The notes under the pieces are model-generated. The model was given only the letters and a program-made list of their open reading frames with translations. It searched no databases and was not told where the DNA came from. The position numbers were made by a program, and so were the translations under genes. Source: Halobacteriovoraceae bacterium (GTDB taxonomy: Bacteria; Bdellovibrionota; Bacteriovoracia; Bacteriovoracales; Bacteriovoracaceae). Taken from it: a stretch of DNA of 64,000 nt. Shown here in pieces: positions 54,513 to 63,499 of this stretch (position 1 is the stretch's first letter; the number at the start of each line of letters is the position of its first letter). Location: assembly GCA_002711995.1 (NCBI GenBank), contig PASN01000001.1, positions 83,018-147,017 on the forward strand, given 5' to 3'.

Positions 54513-55475
54513 TTAAAAAATATTTTCTTTATTGTTTTCAATAATTTTGAATCTCTCATGTGCGATTGCATTGAATAGATTTAAGTGAGCTTTCTTCTTG
54601 TAGGCCTTCACTCTCTTGTCCTGAGCTCCCGCGTTTTTAACCTTTTGCCAAATAGCGAACTCTCTAATTAATGCTTCCCTCTGTTTGGCATACTCAACTT
54701 CATCCATCATAGGTATGATGTAGTATTGAATATAAGAAACTCTTCCCAATAGATTGTGGGGATAGTCTTTTATAAATTTTTTAAATAACCTCTTGCCCTT
54801 CTCCAAGTCTCCACCGAGCATTGCAGGCCTTGACGCTTCATAAAGAGCATAGAAAAGATAGCAGGCCCCTCCTTCAAAATTCATGTCCTGCTTGCATACC
54901 CAGTCCATCATAGCTTTGGCGCTTCCTATTCTGGAGAGCAACAAAACGTTCCCTTTCTGAAGATTGATAAGACCGCCTAAAGATTGACCAGCAAAAAAGA
55001 CGGCCGTTTTATCATCAGGGTCAAGTTTGGACTCTAAAAGCTTTGGAAGTTTCTGGGCAGCGTTTTTAGAGAAGACTTCCTCTTTTGATATTCCCTTCTT
55101 TTCCAAATAAGCAAGGCCGTAATTGAGACTTTTGGTGTAAGCGGAAATCGCCTGGTCTTTAAAGAATCGATTGTCACTGTCGACCAACTCTTCATTGAGG
55201 TTTTGTGTTTCGAGCACTCCAAATGCGTATCCCCCATAGCTCTTCGCAAGCATGGCCAGAAGCCTTTCATTGTCAGGGTTTGCAAACGAAAGCCCTTCAA
55301 TCATCTTAATATTTGCTGGAGCGCCATCTTTAAAAAGGTGCCAATTAGGCTCATAGTTGATTTGGCCAGAGCCCTTTTCCATGATTTTTGCAGTGGTGTT
55401 AACCGCTACCCTATCAACGCTTGAACACGAAACGCCAAGAAAAATTGGTAGCCATAGAAGGGCCTTTATTTTCAT
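54513..55475 (-). CDS. TRAP-associated TatT-like lipoprotein
   Basis: This protein of about 320 residues starts at the internal ATG at 55475 (GGAG 8 bases before), giving a lipoprotein signal ending GVSC near residue 16. The remaining sequence is helical, TPR-like repeats (for example NERLLAMLAKSYGGYAFGVLE), and matches the TatT family. TatT forms a trimer that holds the TRAP binding protein TatP in Treponema. Its gene leads the operon TatT-P-Q-M, as in that system. It overlaps no gene upstream. Confidence 0.85.
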   Translation of the reverse strand: MKIKALLWLPIFLGVSCSSVDRVAVNTTAKIMEKGSGQINYEPNWHLFKDGAPANIKMIEGLSFANPDNERLLAMLAKSYGGYAFGVLETQNLNEELVDSDNRFFKDQAISAYTKSLNYGLAYLEKKGISKEEVFSKNAAQKLPKLLESKLDPDDKTAVFFAGQSLGGLINLQKGNVLLLSRIGSAKAMMDWVCKQDMNFEGGACYLFYALYEASRPAMLGGDLEKGKRLFKKFIKDYPHNLLGRVSYIQYYIIPMMDEVEYAKQREALIREFAIWQKVKNAGAQDKRVKAYKKKAHLNLFNAIAHERFKIIENNKENIF

Positions 55476-55801
55476 AATTATTACTCCATATAAACGACTG
55501 AAATTACAATAAATTGTAGGCCAAACGTTAAAATTTTGCACGATCCGTGCCGTATAGGCGAAAATTTGCCTCTAAAGATGAAAAAACAATGGTTTTATGC
55601 TAATATAGGTTAAGTTTTACTTTAGAAAGGCATTCATAAAGCCGAGTATTTAATTACGGTTCAAAACACAGGAGAAGCTTATTGCTAAATCTTTTGAAAG
55701 TTTTGGATTTTTTCGGCCATTAGGAGCTTAAATATCTATCTCTGCTGGTTGAAAAAATCTTAAAAATTAAGACTTTAAACCAGAAAAAAACAGAGGTATT
55801 T
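55476..55801. promoter_or_regulatory. 326-bp intergenic region between the TRAP operon and the small basic protein
   Basis: No long ORF is present. A 6+2+6 palindrome TACAAT-AA-ATTGTA (55505-55518) lies 30-43 bases before the TatT start. A 13-codon frame with a GGAG ribosome-binding site and a TTG start lies at 55682-55723. A 39-base stem-loop (55745-55783) precedes the basic protein. No confident sigma70 hexamers were found. It should hold two divergent promoters. Confidence 0.5.
55745..55783 (+). promoter_or_regulatory. Leader stem-loop before the small basic protein
   Basis: CTGGTT(g)AAA at the 5' side pairs with TTT(a)AACCAG at the 3' side. An inner dyad CTTAA-AAA-TTAAG sits within. The hairpin ends 18 bases before the ATG at 55802 and is followed by A7 and a CAGAGGT ribosome-binding site. 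It could regulate translation of the downstream gene. Confidence 0.5.
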
Positions 55802-55987
55802 ATGAAATCCACAGAGAGCTCTTCTCTTTTAAAAGGGAATCAAAAACAAACTACATTCGCTAAAACGGCAAGACCCACTTCTCTTAGAAGTGCTAGGCCT
55901 ATGAAGTCCATGATGAAGCTAAAGAGTGCTAGACCTAAGAAGGTTGAAGTTACTAAGAAGCTTATGGCAAAGGCAATAAAAGTATAA
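55802..55987 (+). CDS. Small, very basic protein with repeated SARP motifs
   Basis: This 61-residue protein has about twenty Lys/Arg residues and only two acidic ones. Three ARP units appear: TARPTS, SARPMK and SARPKK. No membrane helix or signal peptide is present. The composition suggests nucleic-acid or ribosome binding. It has a good ribosome-binding site (AGAGG) and a stem-loop leader. It stands alone, ending one base before the convergent secreted-protein gene. No family was recognised. Confidence 0.7.
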   Translation: MKSTESSSLLKGNQKQTTFAKTARPTSLRSARPMKSMMKLKSARPKKVEVTKKLMAKAIKV

Positions 55988-56455
55988 CTACTTTAGCTTT
56001 GCTCCCACAGAGTCAAGTTCTTGCAAAGTCTCAGAACGGAGTTTCTCCAAGTTTTGCAGCTGTGCTTTGTGTTGATGCACTAGGGCCTTTCTGCGAATAT
56101 TGAAAAGTGAGTTCGTGAAGTTTTTTCTAAGACGAATAAGTTCCAAAAGACACAGTTTCTTCTCTTCCTTGCTCAACTTATTTTTTAAAATTCTTCGTTC
56201 CCCTTCTGGCGTGATTTCCAAAGAGGAATACTCTCCCATGCACTCTTTCTTTCTAACCACAGCATAGCTGTTTATTTTCTCATTCATAGAGCTTAAGGCC
56301 TCTTCGAAGTTTACATTCTCACTGTTTTCCAACTTTTCAAGCTCGCTCAGCAACAGCTCTTTACCCATTAAAGGTGGTTGTTCGGTTGTCACTTCAACCG
56401 TTTGGGCGTTAATGACTCCTGAAGTGAGAAGAATCACCAATATAAGTTTATTCAA
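55988..56455 (-). CDS. Secreted protein of unknown function
   Basis: This 155-residue protein has a signal peptide MNKLILVILLTSGVINAQ. The mature part is charged and helical, with coiled-coil-like patterns (LLSELEKLENSENVNFEEAL; HKAQLQNLEKLRSETLQELD) and one Cys pair (RKKECMGEY and KKLCLLELI). No domain was recognised. It overlaps the maf gene by 8 bases, implying co-transcription. Confidence 0.72.
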   Translation of the reverse strand: MNKLILVILLTSGVINAQTVEVTTEQPPLMGKELLLSELEKLENSENVNFEEALSSMNEKINSYAVVRKKECMGEYSSLEITPEGERRILKNKLSKEEKKLCLLELIRLRKNFTNSLFNIRRKALVHQHKAQLQNLEKLRSETLQELDSVGAKLK

Positions 56456-57062
56456 AGCAGCTCCTCCAGTTCTTTATGCCAGGATTAATCTCTTTTGCCA
56501 GTTTTTCAATTTCTCTAAGTGTATGACTTAATGGAAGTCCCACAACATTGCTGTAGGAGCCATCGATAGAGTCAATAAAGCAAAGTCCCATTCCCTGTAT
56601 TCCGTATGCCCCCGCCTTATCCAGAGAGTCTCCCGTTTCTAAATACAGTTCAAGAAGATCACTTGGTATTTTTGAAAAGTTTACGGTGGTCTTAACTGAA
56701 AATAAACTCTGTCTGCCCTGCCCTATCAGGCAAACACCTGTAAACACCTCATGTGATTTGCCACTTAAACTTTGAAGCATTTCTCTTGCGTGATTAGTGT
56801 CTTTGGGTTTTTCCAGTATTCTCCCCTCACTTGAAACAACTGTGTCAGAGCCAAGAACAATCGAATGGGAATCCACTTTGTTATAAACATCTTTGGCCTT
56901 TAAGAGAGCAAGGTCCTCGACATATTCGGCAGGGTTTGTTTTTTCACTCAATTCGGGAGCATCGCTTGTTATAATTTTAAAAGGAAGAAAGGTCCTTTCT
57001 AGTAGCTCTTTTCTTCTAGGTGAAGCGCTACCTAAAATAAGCTGGCATGAAGTCTTCTGCAT
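56448..57062 (-). CDS. maf: Maf family nucleotide pyrophosphatase
   Basis: This 204-residue protein hydrolyses nucleoside triphosphates, removing modified or non-canonical bases. Its N-terminal motif LILGSASPRRKELLE is a Maf hallmark. Further conserved parts are SDTVVSSEGRILEKP and DKAGAYGIQGMG. Its first codon lies inside the end of the FecR-like gene (35-base overlap), so it is coupled to it and to the small secreted protein. Confidence 0.94.
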   Translation of the reverse strand: MQKTSCQLILGSASPRRKELLERTFLPFKIITSDAPELSEKTNPAEYVEDLALLKAKDVYNKVDSHSIVLGSDTVVSSEGRILEKPKDTNHAREMLQSLSGKSHEVFTGVCLIGQGRQSLFSVKTTVNFSKIPSDLLELYLETGDSLDKAGAYGIQGMGLCFIDSIDGSYSNVVGLPLSHTLREIEKLAKEINPGIKNWRSCFE

Positions 57063-58527
57063 TGTTTAGTATCCATAAGTAATATTCGGTTTCAGTGGTT
57101 TCTTTCACCACCTGGCTATTATAATTATTCAAGTTCTTTAAGGCCATGAGTGTTCTCGATAGGGCCTCGGTATAGAAATCCCTAGTAAATCCTCTTTGCC
57201 TGCTATTCTTGAAAACCTTTTTTATTGATCTGAGGTTTGTGGTCTCCACCCTTCTTATACGTTCAAAAAGATACTTTTTTCTAAGTTCAAGTTCTTCTTT
57301 GCCGTTATTCCACAACCTAAGCCCGTGAAGGTTGGCCAATGGTTTTTCATCTAAGCTTTCCATGAACATGAATGGACTGTTTTTTTCCAAGAATCGCTCT
57401 CTGGCCAAGTGAATGCTAGGGATCCTTTTTACGAAATATTCAACAGGCCTGACCAACTCGCTATTTTCTAGATCTTCAATGGACAACCCTTCAGGATCAA
57501 CTGTTAGCCATTTTTGAGTCGGGAGCTTCTGGAAGCTTTTGTTATTATAGCCTCTAAAATAAACCTCCCCCGCCGTTGTCCTTGTGTCCGTTAAGTTAAG
57601 ATGATCAATTGATTCATTTAGCTTTACATAGGTTTCACCCGATGTTTCGTGAAATAGGTGAAAAATGGGGTTTTGCATCAAAAACGTCGCGTTTGCTGTG
57701 AATATAAAAAACTCGGTGCTTCTTTTGAGAAAAGCACTCTTTCCCCTCTCCAAGCTTCTATTCAATTCAAGATATTGTGAAACATGTCCTGGATTCTGCT
57801 CAAGGGTGTAAAGCAATCTCTGTTTAGGAGTTAGATCCTGATACTCCTTTCTTGCGAAGTAGCTGCGATTGGCCTTTTTCTCAAGCAAAGGATACATCCC
57901 CATGTCTGTTTCAGGCTTGTTTACCATTGGAAATTTACCAATTTTTCTCTGCTCAAAGTAAACATGGCCATGATTTAGTCTTGCTAAAAAGAAAACCTTC
58001 TCCTCGGAAAGGTTGACCTCCAAGAATGAAATGCTGGTGCGGGGAGAAATTCTCATAATCGAGCCATCCCTCAGAAATACCCAGGCATATGAATGCATGC
58101 CAGTGCTTATCTCATCACCTTCATGTATTTCACTTGTGTATTGGGCAGTGCTCCCTCCAGACTTTGAGTATTTCCTACAGGCATTAAGACATTGAATAAC
58201 CCGACCAACAAGCTCTGAGTACTGAGACTCCTTTAACTTTAACTTCCAGTCTGGAGTTGACTCCTTCACTTTCAGCTGCTCCTTCCACTTATTAAAGTCC
58301 AGCCAAGTGTTTTCATCTATGTTTTCCCAGTCTACAGTGCTTCTTTCCTGACCTTTGTACTTTAGAACTTCCAAGTCATTTTTAGGCTTTACGCCCCACT
58401 CATCCACGTGAAGAAGGATTTCTAAGTCACTCATATTATTTCGACGCAGCAATTCCAGATCTTCACCATCGAGACCAAGACATACGTGTGAAATCAGCAA
58501 TGTTGCCAAGAACGGCCAAATCTTCAC
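57028..58527 (-). CDS. Secreted FecR-domain protein
   Basis: This 499-residue protein has a signal peptide MKIWPFLATLLISHVCLG. A FecR-type beta-rich domain is present at about 110-200 (EIHEGDEISTGMHSYAWVFL, then RDGSIMRISPRTSISFLEVN). The rest is charged and unfamiliar. It has no nearby sigma factor or TonB receptor, so it is not a classical anti-sigma regulator. It is divergent from ileS, and the Maf gene overlaps its end. Confidence 0.82.
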   Translation of the reverse strand: MKIWPFLATLLISHVCLGLDGEDLELLRRNNMSDLEILLHVDEWGVKPKNDLEVLKYKGQERSTVDWENIDENTWLDFNKWKEQLKVKESTPDWKLKLKESQYSELVGRVIQCLNACRKYSKSGGSTAQYTSEIHEGDEISTGMHSYAWVFLRDGSIMRISPRTSISFLEVNLSEEKVFFLARLNHGHVYFEQRKIGKFPMVNKPETDMGMYPLLEKKANRSYFARKEYQDLTPKQRLLYTLEQNPGHVSQYLELNRSLERGKSAFLKRSTEFFIFTANATFLMQNPIFHLFHETSGETYVKLNESIDHLNLTDTRTTAGEVYFRGYNNKSFQKLPTQKWLTVDPEGLSIEDLENSELVRPVEYFVKRIPSIHLARERFLEKNSPFMFMESLDEKPLANLHGLRLWNNGKEELELRKKYLFERIRRVETTNLRSIKKVFKNSRQRGFTRDFYTEALSRTLMALKNLNNYNSQVVKETTETEYYLWILNNAEDFMPAYFR

Positions 58528-58652
58528 AGATACTCCCTTTTTTAGCTTATCGTCGTGTATTTTTGAATGTTTACCTATTCAAATCCCGCTCTGTTTGTTA
58601 CAAAGATAAGGCAAAAATCGCCCCCCATTCATTAGCTGAGGAGAGAACTAGG

Positions 58653-61600
58653 ATGTCTAACAATCAAGAAAACTTTTCTTTTGTGGAAGCTGAAAAGAAA
58701 ATCCAAAATTTTTGGAAAGAAAATAAAGTTTTTGAGAAATCTTTGGAAAAAACCAAAGACAAAGATCCATATATTTTTTACGACGGTCCCCCATTTGCGA
58801 CGGGACTTCCCCATCACGGACACTTGGTTGCAAGTACTCTGAAAGACATTATTCCTCGCTACTTCACAATGAAGGGCCGCTACGTTTCTAGACGTTGGGG
58901 ATGGGATTGCCACGGTCTTCCGATTGAGCAACAAATCGACAAGAAATTTGGCATGAGCGCAAATGACTATGTTGAAAAGCATGACATTAAATCTTATTGC
59001 GACGAATGTAGAAATATTGTTTTGACCTACACTTCACAATGGGAAAAGACTGTTGAAAGAATGGGCCGTTGGGTTGATTTTCAAAATGACTATAAGACGA
59101 TGGACACTTCTTTTATGGAAAGTGTTTGGTGGGTATTCAAGCAAGTCTGGGATAAAGGCCTTATCTACAAGGGCAACAAAATAGTTCCTTTCTCCACAGA
59201 ACTTGAAACTGGACTTTCAAACTTTGAGGCAACTCAAAACTATCAGGATGTTCAAGATCCGGCGGTAACAGTTCTTTTCCAAATTGAAGGCAAAGATGAG
59301 TACCTGAGTGCTTGGACCACAACACCTTGGACGCTTCCTTCAAACATGGCATTGATTGTTAACGAGGAAGTGGAGTACACACTTGTTCATGAAAAGAAGA
59401 GTGACAAGAAATTCTGGATCGCCAAGGAAAGAATCGAGGCCTATAAAAAAGGTCACGACTTTGAAGAGCTTAAAACAGTCTTAGGAAAAGAACTCAAAGG
59501 GTTAAGCTACGAGCCTTTATTCCCTTATTTTAAAGATAAAAAGTCTGAGGGAGCTTTCAAAGTTCTAGCGGATGACTATGTTACCACTAGTGATGGTACG
59601 GGTATCGTTCACGCCGCTCCAGCTTTTGGTGAGGATGACAACCGTGTTCTTAAAGACCATGGAGTTAAGGCAATCGTTTGTCCTATCAACACCAAAGGTC
59701 AATTTACAGATGAAGTTTCCGACTACGCTGGAAAATACATAAAGGACGCTGACAAAGAAATCATTAAAGCGCTCAAAGAGAATGGAAACCTGTTTCATCA
59801 ATCGGTAATTGTTCACAGTTACCCATTCTGCTACAGAACAGACACGCCATTAATCTACATGGCAACTCCCCAGTGGTACCTGGAAGTTGACGCCATCAAA
59901 GATAAAATGCTTAACGCTAACCAGAAAATCAACTGGGTTCCTGAGCACATTAAAGACGGTCGTTTTGGTAAGTGGCTCGAAAATGCAAGAGACTGGGCCA
60001 TTTCAAGAAAACGTTTCTGGGGTACTCCCCTACCTGTCTGGATTAACGAAGAGAGTGGCAAAAGCATTTGCATTGGTTCTATAGAAGAGCTTAAAAAGTA
60101 TACTGGAGTTGAAGTAGACGATCTTCACAGAGAGACTGTCGATGACATGAGCTTCTCTATTGAAGGTGAACCAGGTGAATACAAACGAATCACAGACGTT
60201 TTCGACTGTTGGTTTGAGTCAGGATCCATGCCTTACGCTCAACTTCACTACCCATTTGAAAACGAAGAAGGGTTCAACAAAGGCTTCCCTGCAGAGTTCA
60301 TCGCTGAAGGCCTTGATCAGACAAGAGGATGGTTTTACACTCTTACAGTTTTAGCTGCAGCCTTGTACGACAAGCCAGCTTTCAAAAATGTTGTTGTTAA
60401 CGGAATGGTTTTGGCGGGCGACGGCAAAAAAATGTCTAAGCGTCTAAAAAATTACACAGAGCCTGACACTCTTATGGAAGAATTTGGAGCCGACGCTCTT
60501 AGACTTACTTTCATTAATAGCGCGCTTGTTAAAGGCGAAGAGCTTAAATTCACTGATGATGGTGTTAAAGACATGGTTAGAAGAGCTCTTCTTCCATGGT
60601 TCAACTCCTTCAAGTTTTTCAATACATATGCAAAAGTTGACGGGTGGAATGCTGAGAAAGATCTTTGTTTTGGAGAAAATATTCTAGATAGATGGGTTCT
60701 TTCCAAGCTTCAAACTCTTGTAAAAAATGTAACAACAGAGATGGAGGCCTATAGGCTCTACAATGTTGTGCCTCAGTTGTTTAACTTCATTGAAGATTTA
60801 ACAAACTGGTACATCCGTTTAAATAGAAGAAGATTTTGGGAAGGCCAAAACCTGACTCAAGAAAAGAAAGAGGCCTACTCCACTCTTTACACCACCCTTA
60901 AAGAACTCTCAAAGATAATGGCGCCATTTGCTCCATTTCTTTCTGAGCATATTTTCCTTGAACTTAAAAAGTTTGGAGAAAATCTTGAGGAGTCCGTTCA
61001 CTTGTCAGACTATCCTGAATATAAGAGCGAGTTTATCGACGCCAACCTTGAGGACGCCGTTGTAAGAATGCAAGAGCTCATTCTTTTGGGACGTCAAAAA
61101 AGAAATCAAGCGCAGGTTAAAGTAAAGACGCCTCTTGCAAACCTAACTGTGATTCACAAGAGCGAGCAAGTGTTGTCAGGTCTTAAAAATCTTGAAAGAT
61201 ATGTTCAAACAGAACTCAATGTTAAGAACGTTCACTATTCCACAGAAGAGGAAAAGTTTATCAAACTTTACGCCAAACCAAACGCTCCAGTGTTAGGTAA
61301 AAGACTTGGCAAGGCCTTTGGAAAATATAGGGGTCTGATTCAAAACCTTGATTCTGAAACTCTTTCGCAAGTAGAGGCCGGACAGTCAATTGAGATTGAA
61401 GGAGAAAACTTCACTCCTGAGGACTTTTTGATCTTTAGAGAGGCGCGTGAAGGAAGTGAGGCCCTATCCAATAGATATATTTCAATAGAGCTCGACACCG
61501 CTCTTAATCAAAACCTTATCAATGAGGGTATGGCCAGAGAGATCGTCAATAGAATTCAAAGAACAAGAAAAGATCTGAATTTTAATGTTGAAGACAGAAT

Positions 61601-61778
61601 TGATGCCACAGTCGAGACCAACGATGTCCTAAAGAATGTTATCGAACAACACAAAGACTATATTCAAAAAGAGACTTTGTGTTCGAAGATTGAGTTTGCA
61701 AATGTTGAGGACAAGTCAGTTGAACACGACGTTGAAGGAAATAAGTTTTTTCTTCTTTGCTCAAAGTCTAATGACTAA
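58653..61778 (+). CDS. ileS: Isoleucyl-tRNA synthetase, type 2 (eukaryote-like)
   Basis: The 1041-residue class I synthetase charges tRNA-Ile. The true start is the ATG at 58653, behind GAGGAGA. The frame is open 165 bases further upstream, but that part overlaps the divergent FecR gene. HIGH is HHGH (54-57) in GLPHHGHLVA, and the KMSKR motif is about 593-597. Sequences such as RRWGWDCHGLPIEQQIDKKF and YKTMDTSFMESVWWVFKQV match eukaryotic and type 2 bacterial IleRS, which tend to resist mupirocin. The 3' end overlaps the convergent unknown gene by 4 bases. Confidence 0.97.
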   Translation: MSNNQENFSFVEAEKKIQNFWKENKVFEKSLEKTKDKDPYIFYDGPPFATGLPHHGHLVASTLKDIIPRYFTMKGRYVSRRWGWDCHGLPIEQQIDKKFGMSANDYVEKHDIKSYCDECRNIVLTYTSQWEKTVERMGRWVDFQNDYKTMDTSFMESVWWVFKQVWDKGLIYKGNKIVPFSTELETGLSNFEATQNYQDVQDPAVTVLFQIEGKDEYLSAWTTTPWTLPSNMALIVNEEVEYTLVHEKKSDKKFWIAKERIEAYKKGHDFEELKTVLGKELKGLSYEPLFPYFKDKKSEGAFKVLADDYVTTSDGTGIVHAAPAFGEDDNRVLKDHGVKAIVCPINTKGQFTDEVSDYAGKYIKDADKEIIKALKENGNLFHQSVIVHSYPFCYRTDTPLIYMATPQWYLEVDAIKDKMLNANQKINWVPEHIKDGRFGKWLENARDWAISRKRFWGTPLPVWINEESGKSICIGSIEELKKYTGVEVDDLHRETVDDMSFSIEGEPGEYKRITDVFDCWFESGSMPYAQLHYPFENEEGFNKGFPAEFIAEGLDQTRGWFYTLTVLAAALYDKPAFKNVVVNGMVLAGDGKKMSKRLKNYTEPDTLMEEFGADALRLTFINSALVKGEELKFTDDGVKDMVRRALLPWFNSFKFFNTYAKVDGWNAEKDLCFGENILDRWVLSKLQTLVKNVTTEMEAYRLYNVVPQLFNFIEDLTNWYIRLNRRRFWEGQNLTQEKKEAYSTLYTTLKELSKIMAPFAPFLSEHIFLELKKFGENLEESVHLSDYPEYKSEFIDANLEDAVVRMQELILLGRQKRNQAQVKVKTPLANLTVIHKSEQVLSGLKNLERYVQTELNVKNVHYSTEEEKFIKLYAKPNAPVLGKRLGKAFGKYRGLIQNLDSETLSQVEAGQSIEIEGENFTPEDFLIFREAREGSEALSNRYISIELDTALNQNLINEGMAREIVNRIQRTRKDLNFNVEDRIDATVETNDVLKNVIEQHKDYIQKETLCSKIEFANVEDKSVEHDVEGNKFFLLCSKSND

Positions 61779-62542
61779 ACAACTAATCTAGCACCATTTC
61801 GGGAGGTCTGCTGCTGCAGGCCTTCCCAAATAACCTTTCTAATCATCCAGTCTTCGTATTTAGCAAATTCAATTTGCGCCATTAGACCTCCGTTTCTCTT
61901 ACTTTTTGTACTAGAAACGAAACAGCCGAGGGACCTCGCGTCCAACGCTTTGTTATTTATTTGAATCGGGGCCATTCTTTGGAGGTTGTTGCCAAAGCTC
62001 GCTAGGGAACTTTTAGTCCCCTTAACATGGCACACACCTTTCCCTACGCTTAGAAAAAGGCCATTTGATAGTTTTTTGTCACGACCTACCATGGCACCAC
62101 ATGAAGTCGCTCCCACACTCTCAATAATCCCCAATGTCTCTTTAAGAAGATCCTCATCTAATGATTTAAAGTATTCACTGCAAAGGTTAAAGAACACCTT
62201 CTCTGGAATGATTTGATCGCAGAAGTCCAAAAAACTCTTAGCTGATATGGAGTCATCTTCATCATATATTGATATTGGGGCCTTTAGATTAATCACGACT
62301 TTGTCGGATTCATGAAACATCCATTCATATTTTGGTGATAGCTTTATTCTTTCACTTCCCAGACCGCAAAAATCCCCTAAAAATAGGATTTTGAGCTTTT
62401 CAACGGGTGATTCTGTCAATCGAAAGCCTTCAAAGTCCAAATACTCCTTAGGAATAGACATGTCTTCAATCTGAGATTCAGATGGGAGTCCAGCAAATGC
62501 CTTGCTAAACATTTTCAATAGATCTTGTTTTGTGTTCATCAT
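61775..62542 (-). CDS. Unknown protein of about 255 residues
   Basis: The start is taken at an ATG pair (62542/62539), because the upstream extension to 62575 has no ribosome-binding site. The protein has no signal or transmembrane helix. A segment ILFLGDFCGLGSERIKLSPK resembles the start of CapA-like metallophosphatases (G-D then N-L-E), but the metal-binding residues are not complete. The C-terminal half is also unfamiliar. It converges on ileS. Confidence 0.72.
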   Translation of the reverse strand: MMNTKQDLLKMFSKAFAGLPSESQIEDMSIPKEYLDFEGFRLTESPVEKLKILFLGDFCGLGSERIKLSPKYEWMFHESDKVVINLKAPISIYDEDDSISAKSFLDFCDQIIPEKVFFNLCSEYFKSLDEDLLKETLGIIESVGATSCGAMVGRDKKLSNGLFLSVGKGVCHVKGTKSSLASFGNNLQRMAPIQINNKALDARSLGCFVSSTKSKRNGGLMAQIEFAKYEDWMIRKVIWEGLQQQTSRNGARLVV

Positions 62543-62678
62543 GTTGTTTTTATACACAAGATCGACGCACTGCACACTGTGTTTTGTAAAATTTATTCCT
62601 AAATTTATGTTTAGAGTGGTTGCGGGGGAAGAAAGTTTTAATTATTTAATAAGTCGAAAAAGGTAATATAATAAACAT

Positions 62679-63473
62679 ATGAAATTATTGACAATTTTTC
62701 TATTTTTCAGCTGTTTAGCATCCGGCTACCTCCCTGAGCAGGTGTCCATTACGGACTATGAATTTAGAAGATATGTGAAGCCTCAGTTGAAAAGTATTTC
62801 AAATGACTTCCAGACTCTTTTCTTTTCACTTAATTCAGCGCTTGCCCCACTTAAAAGTTCATACTCTGAATTTCGTAAAATTAACAAGTTAAACCAACAG
62901 ATTCGAACCGACTGCCAAAGCAATGAACTTGAAGGGACATGCCTTGAACAGGTTCGCGCGCTGGAAAAATCTCTTTTAAGCGTATCCAAAACGATGAGCT
63001 CCATTAAGGAGATTGACTCCAAGTCAGTGGATGCAAAACTTGTATTTTCAAACTCCAAAGAAATGCTTGAACAATCCCTTGCCAGGAACATCATAAGAAT
63101 TCAAAACTTGAGTTTTAAATCAGAGCTTACAAGTTCAAAAAAGTTTGATGCAGGGAACTTTTGTGACCAGATAAACTACCTCTACGATAGGTTTAACACT
63201 TTTCTGTTTAAGAGCTCCGACGAAAGGTTTAAAAACGAAATCAACAGTTATTGGGCCAACTTTATAAGGCCAGTTGAAACTTACGCTATTTACAGAAGCA
63301 ATAAAGAATTCTTTAAAAAAAACATTAATGAGTTGAACATGAGATGGAACATGCTCCATGTCCGATTAACTAAAAGGGGCTATAAGCCTAACAAGCAGAC
63401 CTCCACTCTTCTCAATATCATGCAAAGACGCTGGGTCAACATTTTAAAGGTAAGCTTAAAGCCAAGAGGTTAG
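62679..63473 (+). CDS. Secreted protein of unknown function
   Basis: This 264-residue protein has a signal peptide MKLLTIFLFFSCLASGY (Cys at 12, but not a good lipobox). The mature part is helical and rich in Ser, Lys and Glu, ending in a basic tail (NIMQRRWVNILKVSLKPRG). Cysteines occur at TDCQSN, GTCLEQ and FCDQIN. No domain was recognised. A TATAAT at 62667-62672 lies just upstream. It converges on the next gene. Confidence 0.72.
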   Translation: MKLLTIFLFFSCLASGYLPEQVSITDYEFRRYVKPQLKSISNDFQTLFFSLNSALAPLKSSYSEFRKINKLNQQIRTDCQSNELEGTCLEQVRALEKSLLSVSKTMSSIKEIDSKSVDAKLVFSNSKEMLEQSLARNIIRIQNLSFKSELTSSKKFDAGNFCDQINYLYDRFNTFLFKSSDERFKNEINSYWANFIRPVETYAIYRSNKEFFKKNINELNMRWNMLHVRLTKRGYKPNKQTSTLLNIMQRRWVNILKVSLKPRG

Positions 63474-63499
63474 GCCTTCACTTTTTACGAACTAATATG

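Noticed and set aside
55682-55723. 13-codon leader peptide (TTG start)
   Set aside because: A ribosome-binding site is present, but the peptide has no run of one amino acid and no link to an attenuator, so I do not call it a gene.
58488-58652. Extended N-terminus of IleRS
   Set aside because: The segment before 58653 has no synthetase homology and overlaps the divergent FecR-like gene; a good ribosome-binding site is at 58653.
62667-62672. TATAAT before the gene at 62679 as a promoter
   Set aside because: It is only 6 bases from the ATG, and no -35 hexamer lies at a normal spacing.
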